Positions 13,610 through 20,938 of a stretch of DNA of 26,430 nucleotides are shown one piece after another (positions within the stretch are counted from its first letter, which is position 1; each line of letters opens with the position of its first letter). Under the pieces are notes generated by a model. It did no database searches, had not been told where the DNA came from, and saw only the letters and a program-made list of their open reading frames with translations. Source of the DNA: JABDBK01 sp964453575 (GTDB taxonomy: Bacteria > Pseudomonadota > Gammaproteobacteria > DSM-16500); contig CAYVRW010000025.1 in the NCBI GenBank assembly GCA_964453575.1, positions 1 through 26,430 of the forward strand, read 5' to 3'. The position numbers were made by a program, and so were the translations under genes.

Positions 13610-14146
13610 TCAATCCTCATCATGCAGTAACTTTTTAGGCATCCCTTGAAAAGATAACGGCTGACGTTGCAATGGCAACTTTTCCATACGTCCTGCATTT
13701 TCTAGTATAACTCCATCCGCAATAATTGCACCAACCTTCACGCCCATAGGCAACATATCGCCCACAAGATAAACTTTTCCACCCTTTCCTGCTTCAGAAA
13801 TCATCACACTGGACTTATTTTCTGGAACAGCATGGACCACGCCTATTAAACTCAATTGCAAACTGGTGATAGGTAAAATAGAAGTATCCGTAGGTTTTGC
13901 AGCATTACCAAATAAATGCCAATTGGGAAGTTCTTGTATCAAACTGGAACTTTGTGTTTGCGCGAGAGGCAACTCCGTTGTATTCGTTGCAATGTTAATA
14001 AGTTTACTATCAGCATACCAGGTCAAAGGTGTTTTAATGAGAACCATTAATAACAATAGACATGCTACTATCAACGCGGCCCAACATAAGCGCCGGCCCC
14101 ATAAGCCTGTCAAAAAAGGTATTACAAATTCTTCCATCATTGACAC
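13610..14146 (-). CDS. gspC: Type II secretion protein GspC-like, HR domain
   Basis: Bitopic inner-membrane protein of 178 residues with one membrane helix (about 21-38) after a short cytoplasmic N-terminus. The periplasmic HR domain is recognisable from LPNWHLFGNA (73-82), then SLQLSLIGVVHA (95-106), then SSVMISEAGKGGKVYLVGD (112-130) and GVILENAGRMEKLPL. GspC links the outer-membrane secretin GspD to the inner-membrane platform. It lacks the C-terminal PDZ domain of the long forms; short HR-only members exist. It stops exactly at the start of the lipoprotein gene and starts 9 bases after hemB, so translation is probably coupled. In Legionella the equivalent (LspC) also lies away from the main lsp clusters, as I recall. 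The start could also be one of the two ATGs two or three codons downstream. Confidence 0.8.
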   Translation of the reverse strand: MSMMEEFVIPFLTGLWGRRLCWAALIVACLLLLMVLIKTPLTWYADSKLINIATNTTELPLAQTQSSSLIQELPNWHLFGNAAKPTDTSILPITSLQLSLIGVVHAVPENKSSVMISEAGKGGKVYLVGDMLPMGVKVGAIIADGVILENAGRMEKLPLQRQPLSFQGMPKKLLHDED

Positions 14147-14155
14147 ACCTCTATA

Positions 14156-15160
14156 CTATTGTACCCATTTAGCCGCTTCTTTTGCAAAATAAGTCAGAAT
14201 TGCATCAGCTCCAGCACGTTTAATGGCAATCAATGATTCCATGACCACAGCTTTTTCATCTAACCATCCTCGCTCTGCTGCAGCTTTTAACATGGCATAT
14301 TCACCGCTTACTTGATAAACAAAAGTAGGTACGCGGAATTTTTCTTTTGTTTGCTGCACAATATCTAAATAAGGCATGCCGGGTTTAATCATCACGATAT
14401 CAGCACCTTCTTGCAAATCGAGCGCCACTTCATGCAACGCTTCATCTTTATTACGCGGGTCCATTTGATATTGAGATTTATCGGCTTTGCCTAATGCGGC
14501 CCCTGAACCTACTGCATCACGAAAAGGGCCATAAAAATGGGAAGCATATTTGGCTGAATAAGCAAGAATACGAGTATGCGTAAAAAGCGCTGCTTCTAAT
14601 GCTTCGCGAATGGCACCTATGCGGCCATCCATCATATCGGAAGGAGCGACAATATCTGCACCGGCTGCTGCATGCGAAAGTGCTTGTTTGATTAGAACTG
14701 CGATTGTCTCATCATTTAACACATCATCTTTATCATCCAAAATTCCATCGTGACCATGAGAAGTATAAGGATCTAACGCAACATCGGTGATAATACCCAA
14801 ATCAGGATAGGCTGTTTTCAACTGCCGCACAGCTCTTTGCACTAAACCTTCAGCGTTATAAGCTTCTTCTGCAAGCAGTGATTTTTTACTGCTATCTATC
14901 ACTGGAAATAACGCAATGGCTGGAATACCCAATTCAACTAATTCTTTGGCTTCATTTAACAATAAATCAACGCTCATTCTTGTGATCCCCGGCATGGATA
15001 AAACCGGTTCCAGACGATTTTGGCCTTCTACTATAAACATGGGATAAATTAAATCATCAACCGTAAGCCTAGTTTCCGCGATTAAACGACGCGAAAAGCG
15101 TGTTTGCCGCATGCGGCGCATGCGGGTATGAGGAAAGCTGCGGTTAATTTTAGTTGTCAT
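14156..15160 (-). CDS. hemB: Delta-aminolevulinic acid dehydratase (porphobilinogen synthase)
   Basis: Condenses two 5-aminolevulinate molecules to porphobilinogen in heme synthesis. The TIM-barrel active-site lysines are in AYSAKYASHFYGPF (K204, counted from the ATG at 15160) and VMIKPGMPYLD (K259). The metal-site loop reads DVALDPYTSHGHDG (126-139), the aspartate-rich form found in Mg-dependent enzymes such as that of Pseudomonas, not the cysteine-rich zinc form. The frame extends to a TTG at 15172, but ATG at 15160 gives the expected N-terminus and 334 residues. It is first gene of the hemB-gspC-SPOR lipoprotein operon and divergent from rsmJ with 51 bases between. Confidence 0.97.
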   Translation of the reverse strand: MTTKINRSFPHTRMRRMRQTRFSRRLIAETRLTVDDLIYPMFIVEGQNRLEPVLSMPGITRMSVDLLLNEAKELVELGIPAIALFPVIDSSKKSLLAEEAYNAEGLVQRAVRQLKTAYPDLGIITDVALDPYTSHGHDGILDDKDDVLNDETIAVLIKQALSHAAAGADIVAPSDMMDGRIGAIREALEAALFTHTRILAYSAKYASHFYGPFRDAVGSGAALGKADKSQYQMDPRNKDEALHEVALDLQEGADIVMIKPGMPYLDIVQQTKEKFRVPTFVYQVSGEYAMLKAAAERGWLDEKAVVMESLIAIKRAGADAILTYFAKEAAKWVQ

Positions 15161-15186
15161 ATTATGACCCAAATAATTAATTTTGT

Positions 15187-15192
15187 ATTATA
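15187..15192 (-). promoter_or_regulatory. Probable -10 of the hemB operon
   Basis: On the minus strand this is TATAAT, a perfect -10, about 27 bases before the hemB ATG. The matching -35 region (near 15210-15215) is poor. In the same 51-base gap the plus strand has TATACT (15189-15194) that could serve rsmJ, so the two promoters would overlap. Confidence 0.4.
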
Positions 15193-15211
15193 CTACTCAA
15201 ACTTAACATTC

Positions 15212-15991
15212 ATGAAAAAATCTTTGATGCAAGCGAATCGTATAGCTGTCTACCCCACTACACCTGATGTAGAAACTGATGCCAAAACCCTAGCACAAAA
15301 CCTTAATCTGCCTTTATTAACCTATGCTGATAAACAATACCCCTATTTATTGGTAGTAACGCCGCATTATGTTGGATTACAGCAACAACACATGGCATCA
15401 CAGGCTGTCTATGTTGATTTTCTTACCAAAAAATGGCAGCGGCGCTTACAACAACTTTCTCTTAAAAAAGAAGCACTTGCCCGGGCTTTAGGTTTGAAAT
15501 CAAAAACTCGCCCAATTATTGTTGATGCAACAGGGGGGCTAGCCCGTGATAGTTTTCTTATTGCAGCTCTTGGCTTTGAGTTGACCTTATTAGAGCGCTC
15601 ACCTATTGTCTATACATTAATAAATGATGGCATCAAACGCGCTAAACAAGACCCCGCGAGCCATGACGCTATAAACCGATTACGGACCGTGCAAACGGAC
15701 GCTATTATATGGCTTAATCAGCTTAAAGACCAAGATAAACCTGATATTATTTATCTTGATCCTATGTTTCCTCTGAAGAAAAAATCAGCGCTTTCTAAAA
15801 AAGAAATGCTTATCTTTCATGATATTGTAGGTAATGACCAAGATGCTGATAGCTTACTTTCTACCGCTTTAACTTGTGCCACTAAACGGGTTGTGGTAAA
15901 AAGACCCAGACTTTCGGAAGGTTTGGCATCGCGCGCTCCCTCTTTTTCCTTAAGCGGCAGCAGTTGTCGATTTGATGTATATTTAATATGA
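15212..15991 (+). CDS. rsmJ: 16S rRNA (guanine(1516)-N(2))-methyltransferase
   Basis: SAM-dependent methyltransferase that modifies G1516 of 16S rRNA. Motif I is VDATGGLARDSFLIAALGF (DATGG at 105-109 from the start used), followed by LLERSP. Motif IV is DIIYLDPMFP (DPMFP 183-187). The substrate-side segment KKWQRRLQQLSLKKEALARA and the C-terminal VVVKRPRLS are typical of RsmJ. An upstream in-frame start at 15104 would run back through hemB, so I use ATG 15212 (259 residues; E. coli RsmJ has about 250). ATG 15227 is also possible, and neither has a clear ribosome site. It is followed after 7 bases by the DedA-family gene, so they are cotranscribed. Confidence 0.92.
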   Translation: MKKSLMQANRIAVYPTTPDVETDAKTLAQNLNLPLLTYADKQYPYLLVVTPHYVGLQQQHMASQAVYVDFLTKKWQRRLQQLSLKKEALARALGLKSKTRPIIVDATGGLARDSFLIAALGFELTLLERSPIVYTLINDGIKRAKQDPASHDAINRLRTVQTDAIIWLNQLKDQDKPDIIYLDPMFPLKKKSALSKKEMLIFHDIVGNDQDADSLLSTALTCATKRVVVKRPRLSEGLASRAPSFSLSGSSCRFDVYLI

Positions 15992-15998
15992 GAACACC

Positions 15999-16655
15999 AT
16001 GGATATCATTTATTATTTAATAGATTTTTTATTGCATCTTGATAAACACTTAATTGCTTTTGTAACCACTTATGGAACATGGACTTATATCTTATTGTTC
16101 CTTATTATTTTTTGTGAAACGGGCATTATTTTTACTGCCATCTTGCCCGGTGACTCTTTATTATTTGCCGCAGGGGCGCTTACCGCAAGCATGGAAAACG
16201 TGTTGAACATCCATATTTTGTTCATTTTATTAACAACAGCTTCTATTGCTGGTAATGGACTGAACTATTTTATCGGCAAATCCTTAGGGCCTATTATCTT
16301 TCGGTCCAAGCGTTCCTTTCTTTTTAATCCCAAAAATGTAGAAAAAACGCATGCTTTCTTCGAACGTTACGGCGGAAAAGCTATTGTCATCGCCCGCTTT
16401 ATGCCGATTTTCCGCACCTTTGCCCCTTTTGTCGCTGGTATAGGTTATATGACTTATCGCCGCTTCTTTATGTATAGCATTGTTGGCGCTGTACTTTGGA
16501 TAGGAACATTGGTGTATGGAAGTTATTTGTTTGGCAATATTCCTATCGTCAAAGAAAACTTTTCATTAGTTATTATCGCTATTATCACATTGTCTATCAT
16601 GCCTGCATTAGTCGAAATTTTGCGCAGAAAACTTACAAAGGCGGCAACTGATTGA
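15999..16655 (+). CDS. DedA-family membrane protein (SNARE-associated/VTT)
   Basis: Polytopic inner-membrane protein of 218 residues. Landmarks of the DedA/VTT domain are the re-entrant loop FCETGIIFTAILPGDSLLF (39-57), GNGLNYFIGKSLG, and RFMPIFRTFAPFVAGIGYM, where Arg residues face the membrane. Members such as YqjA/YghB and related proteins flip or recycle lipids such as undecaprenyl phosphate or phosphatidylethanolamine and support membrane potential. The lengths of the hydrophobic segments are normal. It lies 7 bases after rsmJ in the same direction. A 133-base gap to accB follows; it holds a weak hairpin, TAGAC-AAAAC-GTCTA (16710-16724), without a T tail. Which DedA subgroup it belongs to is not resolved. 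Confidence 0.92.
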   Translation: MDIIYYLIDFLLHLDKHLIAFVTTYGTWTYILLFLIIFCETGIIFTAILPGDSLLFAAGALTASMENVLNIHILFILLTTASIAGNGLNYFIGKSLGPIIFRSKRSFLFNPKNVEKTHAFFERYGGKAIVIARFMPIFRTFAPFVAGIGYMTYRRFFMYSIVGAVLWIGTLVYGSYLFGNIPIVKENFSLVIIAIITLSIMPALVEILRRKLTKAATD

Positions 16656-16788
16656 TTCAAGAAACATTTGCCGACAATTGTTACTAACTTGCTGGGATCT
16701 TCTGGCATCTAGACAAAACGTCTAAGATCGTGCAGAATGCCTATCCTATAAATCTTAACCGTTACCTTGTACAGGAGCACTAAGCAGT

Positions 16789-17253
16789 ATGGATCTTCGA
16801 AAAATCCGCAAACTTATCGAACTTATTCAAGAAACCGGCATCGCTGAAATTGAAATTCGCGAAGGTGAAGAATCAGTGCGTATTAGCCGCGAAAATAGCA
16901 AAGTTGCAGCAGCACCCATTTATACAGCCGCAGCACCCGTAACCACGCATATGGTTTCTGAAGCACCGAAGCCTGCATCCGCAGAAGCCCCTGCAGCACC
17001 CGCAAATCCACATATCAATAAACACACCGTAAAAGCACCTATGGTTGGAACTGTATACCTTGCTCCATCACCGGGCGCTAAAGTATTTGTCAATGTTGGA
17101 CAATCCGTGAAAGCCGGTGATGTATTATGCTTAATTGAAGCCATGAAAATGTTTAATCAAATTGAAGCTGATAAAAGCGGTACTATTTCATCGATTCTCG
17201 TTGATACCGGCGCCCCTGTTGAATTTAATCAACCCTTATTTGTGATTGAATAA
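16789..17253 (+). CDS. accB: Biotin carboxyl carrier protein of acetyl-CoA carboxylase
   Basis: Carries the biotin that shuttles CO2 between biotin carboxylase and carboxyltransferase in the first step of fatty-acid synthesis. The N-terminal dimerisation segment (MDLRKIRKLIELI) is followed by an Ala/Pro-rich flexible linker (about 40-78) and the biotinyl domain, HTVKAPMVGTVYLAPSPGAK to the end, with the biotin acceptor lysine K120 in EAMKM. It has 154 residues, as expected. AGGAG lies at 16772-16776, 12 bases from the ATG. A TATAAA (16747-16752) upstream could be its -10, without a good -35. It is followed by accC after 13 bases. Confidence 0.97.
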   Translation: MDLRKIRKLIELIQETGIAEIEIREGEESVRISRENSKVAAAPIYTAAAPVTTHMVSEAPKPASAEAPAAPANPHINKHTVKAPMVGTVYLAPSPGAKVFVNVGQSVKAGDVLCLIEAMKMFNQIEADKSGTISSILVDTGAPVEFNQPLFVIE

Positions 17254-17266
17254 CAGGATAATCATT

Positions 17267-18610
17267 ATGCTAGATAAAGTTGTCATTGCAAATCGGGGCG
17301 AAATTGCCTTACGTATTTTGCGCGCGTGTAAAGAATTAGGCATTAAAACGGTAGCTGTGCATTCTACCGCTGATCGCGATCTCATGCATGTGCGTTTAGC
17401 CGATGAATCTGTTTGTATTGGACCGCCCGCTCCTTCCGAAAGTTATTTAAGCATACCGGCTATCATCAGTGCCGCAGAAATTACAGATGCTGTGGCGATA
17501 CATCCAGGCTATGGGTTTTTAGCTGAAAACGCTAACTTTGCCGAACAAGTAGAAAAAAGCGGCTTTATTTTTATAGGACCCAAACCCGACAGCATACGGC
17601 AAATGGGTGATAAAGTAGCTGCCATTCAAGCGATGAAAGCTTTGAAAATACCTTGCGTTCCAGGATCAAGTGATCCTATTGCCGATGATGACGATGAAGG
17701 CACGATACGTATGGCACGTGAAATTGGTTATCCAGTTATTATTAAAGCGGCAGGCGGTGGTGGTGGCCGCGGCATGCGCGTGGTACATACTGAACCGCAT
17801 TTATTAAATGCCATTGCCATGACTAAAACCGAAGCGCGCGCTGCATTCAATAATGACAAGGTATATATGGAAAAATACCTGCAAACACCACGCCACATTG
17901 AAATTCAAGTGATAGGTGATGGTCAAGGAAATGCAGTGCATTTAGGCGAACGCGATTGCTCCATTCAACGCCGTCATCAAAAAATCATTGAAGAAGCACC
18001 AGCACCCGGCATCACCCCCGAACAACGTGCAGCCATTGGTGAGCGTTGCGCGCAAGCATGCCGCGACATGAAATATCGCGGGGCTGGAACGTTTGAGTTT
18101 CTTTATGAGAACCAAGAATTTTTCTTCATAGAAATGAATACTCGTATTCAAGTTGAACATCCTATTACTGAAATGATTACCGGTATTGATATTGTCAAAG
18201 AACAATTACGAATTGCTGCAGGCGAAAAACTTTCTGTCTCGCAGTCTGATATTCGCATTAAAGGCCATGCCATTGAGTGCCGAATCAATGCCGAAGACCC
18301 GCGGTCTTTTGTACCCTCACCAGGCACGATTAGTCATTTTCATGCACCTGGCGGCCCAGGCATACGTTTAGACTCGCATATTTATAGCAGTTATAAAGTA
18401 CCGCCATTTTACGATTCATTAATCGCCAAAGTGATTGCCTACGGTGATAATCGCGAAATGGCCTTGGCACGTATGCGCAATGCGCTTGATGAAATGGTCG
18501 TGGATGGTATTAAAACCAATATTCCTTTGCATCAAGATATTTTACGTGGGAATACCTTCCAGAAAGGGATAGTGAATATTCATTATTTGGAACAGTGGTT
18601 GAATTTATAG
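17267..18610 (+). CDS. accC: Biotin carboxylase subunit of acetyl-CoA carboxylase
   Basis: ATP-dependent carboxylation of the biotin on AccB. It has the ATP-grasp architecture: N-terminal VIANRGEIALRILRACKELG, the glycine-rich lid KAAGGGGGRGM (160-170), and the catalytic strand EMNTRIQVEHPITEM, whose E288, N290, R292 and E296 fall at the same positions as in the E. coli enzyme. Its 447 residues are the usual size. The open frame begins at 17246 with MNNRIII, but ATG 17267 (MLDKVVIANRG) matches the conserved N-terminus and has AGGA 9 bases upstream. It is cotranscribed with accB and ends in a double hairpin. Confidence 0.98.
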   Translation: MLDKVVIANRGEIALRILRACKELGIKTVAVHSTADRDLMHVRLADESVCIGPPAPSESYLSIPAIISAAEITDAVAIHPGYGFLAENANFAEQVEKSGFIFIGPKPDSIRQMGDKVAAIQAMKALKIPCVPGSSDPIADDDDEGTIRMAREIGYPVIIKAAGGGGGRGMRVVHTEPHLLNAIAMTKTEARAAFNNDKVYMEKYLQTPRHIEIQVIGDGQGNAVHLGERDCSIQRRHQKIIEEAPAPGITPEQRAAIGERCAQACRDMKYRGAGTFEFLYENQEFFFIEMNTRIQVEHPITEMITGIDIVKEQLRIAAGEKLSVSQSDIRIKGHAIECRINAEDPRSFVPSPGTISHFHAPGGPGIRLDSHIYSSYKVPPFYDSLIAKVIAYGDNREMALARMRNALDEMVVDGIKTNIPLHQDILRGNTFQKGIVNIHYLEQWLNL

Positions 18611-18615
18611 AAAAA

Positions 18616-18660
18616 TCCCCCCGGCGCTGACGCGCCGACCCCCTTTTTCAAAGGGGGTGT
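18616..18660 (+). terminator. Double hairpin after accC
   Basis: CGGCGC-TGAC-GCGCCG (18622-18637) is followed directly by the repeat CCCCCTTTTTCAAAGGGGGT (18639-18658), itself a perfect hairpin, and then T-rich sequence (TGTTTTT). The outer AAAAATCCCCC and GGGGGTGTTTTT can also pair, giving alternative folds. It probably ends accBC transcripts, though prmA begins only 16 bases later, so some read-through is likely. Confidence 0.6.
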
Positions 18661-18675
18661 TTTTGGAGCTTATTA

Positions 18676-19548
18676 ATGCCCTGGAAAGAATTACATATCA
18701 CAACAACAGCCGATAAAGTCGATGCTATCAGTGATTTATTATCAACTTTCGGGGCAAATGCGGTTACTTTTCGAGATGCCGGGGATGATCCCATCTTTGA
18801 ACCTGCAAGCAACACCCCTAGGGTTTGGGCAAAAACTATAGTCATCGGTTTATTTGACCAAACCCAAGATCTTTCTTTTTTATTAAAACAATTAAACGAT
18901 AATGCTATTCAAATCATAGACATACCTGATGAAGACTGGGTTAGACGCTCGTTAGACAGCTTTAAACCCATGAAATTTGGAAAAAAACTGTGGATTTGCC
19001 CCAGTTGGCAGACAATACCTGAGCCAGATGCTGCAAAAATCATACTCGACCCCGGGCTTGCCTTTGGTACAGGATCCCATGCAACAACAGCCCTCTGTCT
19101 TGACTGGTTAGATGAAAATATTCAAGCAGAACAATGTGTTATCGATTATGGTTGCGGCTCTGGCATATTAGGTTTAGCAGCACTCAAACTGGGTGCTAAA
19201 CAAGTTATAGCTGTCGATAATGATGAACAAGCGTTACTTGCTGCCGAACAGAATAGCCAACAAAATGATTACTATCCTCCTGTTTTTACTACCTATTTGC
19301 CTGAAAACCTGCCGAAGGATAGTAAAGCTGATTTAGTGATAGCTAATATTCTTGCTGAACCTTTAGTAAAATTAGCCCCCAAATTAGCTGCGATGACACG
19401 GTTTGGTGGTAAAATCCTGCTTTCTGGTGTATTATTTGACCAGATTGAAAGCATTAACAATGCTTATAAAAACTGGTACATTATGCAAAAACCTGTTTTA
19501 AAGGAGGGCTGGGTAAGTTTGGTAGGAATTCGTGCAAACAACATTTGA
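18676..19548 (+). CDS. prmA: Ribosomal protein L11 methyltransferase
   Basis: SAM-dependent enzyme that methylates lysines and the N-terminus of ribosomal protein L11. The N-terminal substrate-recognition domain starts MPWKELHITT. The linker motif LDPGLAFGTGSHATT (124-138) is the PrmA signature. The SAM site is VIDYGCGSGILGLAALKLGA (155-174), and the catalytic strand VIANILAEPL follows. Its 290 residues are the usual length. It lies between accC and fis, with fis having its own promoter just beyond the stop. Confidence 0.97.
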   Translation: MPWKELHITTTADKVDAISDLLSTFGANAVTFRDAGDDPIFEPASNTPRVWAKTIVIGLFDQTQDLSFLLKQLNDNAIQIIDIPDEDWVRRSLDSFKPMKFGKKLWICPSWQTIPEPDAAKIILDPGLAFGTGSHATTALCLDWLDENIQAEQCVIDYGCGSGILGLAALKLGAKQVIAVDNDEQALLAAEQNSQQNDYYPPVFTTYLPENLPKDSKADLVIANILAEPLVKLAPKLAAMTRFGGKILLSGVLFDQIESINNAYKNWYIMQKPVLKEGWVSLVGIRANNI

Positions 19549-19574
19549 TCGAACTACGAACAATAGTGTATAAT
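19545..19574 (+). promoter_or_regulatory. Sigma-70 promoter of fis
   Basis: TTGATC (19545-19550) and a perfect TATAAT (19569-19574) are 18 bases apart. The -35 overlaps the prmA stop codon. The fis ATG lies 50 bases downstream. It suggests fis can be expressed independently of prmA. Confidence 0.6.
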
Positions 19575-19624
19575 CTTCGCTTGAAGAATGTTAAACCCTT
19601 TTGCTTACTTATTGAGAGATGAAC

Positions 19625-19933
19625 ATGGCTATTAACAGTAATATGATAGAAACGAACGAAACGACCCAAAATTCACAATCGTCGTTTATCGTTGCACACA
19701 AGAACCAACCATTGCATGACAGCGTACGTCAGGCTCTTGAGAGCTATTTTACCCAACTAAAGGGCCAGGCTCCTACCAATCTTTATGAAATGGTATTAGC
19801 TGAAGTAGAAGTTCCTTTACTTGAGGCTGTTATGGAATATACCAAAGGTAATCAATCACGAGCAGCAATATTGCTAGGCTTAAGCCGCGGCACACTGCGC
19901 AAGAAACTGAAAATTTATGGTATGTTAGAATAG
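19625..19933 (+). CDS. fis: Fis-family nucleoid DNA-binding protein
   Basis: Small DNA-bending regulator of 102 residues. The C-terminal helix-turn-helix GNQSRAAILLGLSRGTLRKK (75-94), followed by LKIYGML, is nearly the classical Fis sequence. The dimerisation helices precede it (LYEMVLAEVEVPLLEAVMEY). The frame also opens at 19619, but ATG 19625 has GAGAG at a 6-base distance and is preferred. In Legionella and Coxiella Fis proteins control virulence and growth-phase genes, and several paralogues may exist. It is followed by a strong terminator and by dotU-icmF. Confidence 0.95.
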   Translation: MAINSNMIETNETTQNSQSSFIVAHKNQPLHDSVRQALESYFTQLKGQAPTNLYEMVLAEVEVPLLEAVMEYTKGNQSRAAILLGLSRGTLRKKLKIYGMLE

Positions 19934-19958
19934 TTGGAACATTAACAACTTAAAAAAG

Positions 19959-19984
19959 AATCCCGCTTAGGCGGGATTTTTTTT
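19959..19984 (+). terminator. Strong intrinsic terminator after fis
   Basis: AATCCCGC-TTAG-GCGGGATT is a perfect 8-bp stem with a tetraloop, followed by an uninterrupted T run to 19984. An A run precedes it, so it would also work, more weakly, on the other strand. Confidence 0.9.
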
Positions 19985-19996
19985 GCCCTTCTCGCG

Positions 19997-20016
19997 CCCC
20001 CTTTTTCAAAGGGGGT
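19997..20016. repeat. Second copy of a 20-base hairpin repeat
   Basis: CCCCCTTTTTCAAAGGGGGT is identical to 18639-18658 after accC. It folds as an 8-bp stem with a loop of only a few bases. Here it sits just behind the fis terminator and just before TATAAT (20026-20031), a possible -10 of dotU. From memory it resembles dispersed intergenic hairpins of related genomes. Confidence 0.6.
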
Positions 20017-20059
20017 AATAGTATGTATAATCAAACAAAGCAACAAGGGAAACCTGGCT

Positions 20060-20938
20060 ATGCTAACAACAAAAAATGCAAATGACACGCAAGACGAACA
20101 ACATACGGATGATCTCGGATATCATGGTAAAGCCGAATCGCAAATCCCGCTTTTTACACTTACCAAAAATACTGCTATTGAAACGCACAGCAATCAAACA
20201 TTGCTGCATAGCAAATTTATTACACATAATCCAAAAGCAGGCGTAAACCCGCTGGTTGATACGGCTGCTTATTTATTTTCTAGCGTCGGTAAATTAACTT
20301 TTTTAAAATCCCATCGCAGCCTGAATAAGCTGCAAAAAGACTTGGTAACCGAAATTAATACCTTCCAGGATGCGGCTAAAGCCCATGGCTATACATCTGA
20401 GTATATTTTAGTCTGCCGTTATGCCATATGCGCCACTATCGATGATATCATCACCCATACGACATGGGGCGGCGAAGGACAATGGGATACTTACAGTGTA
20501 CTTACTGTTTTTAACCAGGAAGCACCGCAACCCGATAGATTTTTTTTGATCCTGGAACGTATCATCAAAGACCCTAGATTGTACATTGATGTGATGGAAT
20601 TTATGTATATTTGTTTGAGCTTGGGCTATAAAGGGAATTATCGTACAAGCACCTATGGCAACTTTCAATTAGAGAAAATCACTCATTCACTTTATAGACA
20701 CATACGTAGTTATCACGGCGATTTTACTAAAGTACTTTCCCCTTTTCCTAGCAAAACTACGCCTACAGTTAAAAAAAACCCAACCAAAATTTCCTACATC
20801 TTCACATTTTTAACAACAGCCAGTGTGATCATGCTGGTTTTTATTGGCTTAGGTTATATGCTAGATACCCTCTCCAATCAGGTTTACAAAGAGTTAATGA
20901 GTATTGGAAAATCGATTGTTTATGAAACTACTGTATAA
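20060..20938 (+). CDS. dotU: Dot/Icm type IVB secretion protein DotU (IcmH)
   Basis: Inner-membrane accessory protein of 292 residues that, with IcmF, stabilises the Dot/Icm core complex and helps place it at the cell pole. The DotU domain is visible from NPLVDTAAYLFSSVGKL (63-79) through CRYAICATIDDIITHTTWGG (119-138), FFLILERIIKDPRLYIDVME and FMYICLSLGYKGNYR, the strongest family signature. One membrane helix lies near the C-terminus (about 244-266). There is no OmpA-like domain. AAGGGA about 9 bases upstream supports ATG 20060. The end overlaps icmF by 17 bases, so the pair is translationally coupled. A long polar N-terminus (1-60) precedes the domain. Confidence 0.93.
   Translation: MLTTKNANDTQDEQHTDDLGYHGKAESQIPLFTLTKNTAIETHSNQTLLHSKFITHNPKAGVNPLVDTAAYLFSSVGKLTFLKSHRSLNKLQKDLVTEINTFQDAAKAHGYTSEYILVCRYAICATIDDIITHTTWGGEGQWDTYSVLTVFNQEAPQPDRFFLILERIIKDPRLYIDVMEFMYICLSLGYKGNYRTSTYGNFQLEKITHSLYRHIRSYHGDFTKVLSPFPSKTTPTVKKNPTKISYIFTFLTTASVIMLVFIGLGYMLDTLSNQVYKELMSIGKSIVYETTV

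Noticed and set aside
13866..14192. 108-codon open frame on the plus strand opposite gspC
   Set aside because: It is antisense to a recognisable GspC HR domain and hemB end, and its translation resembles no protein family.
16710..16724. Hairpin TAGAC-AAAAC-GTCTA between the DedA gene and accB as a terminator
   Set aside because: The stem has only 5 bp and there is no T tail.
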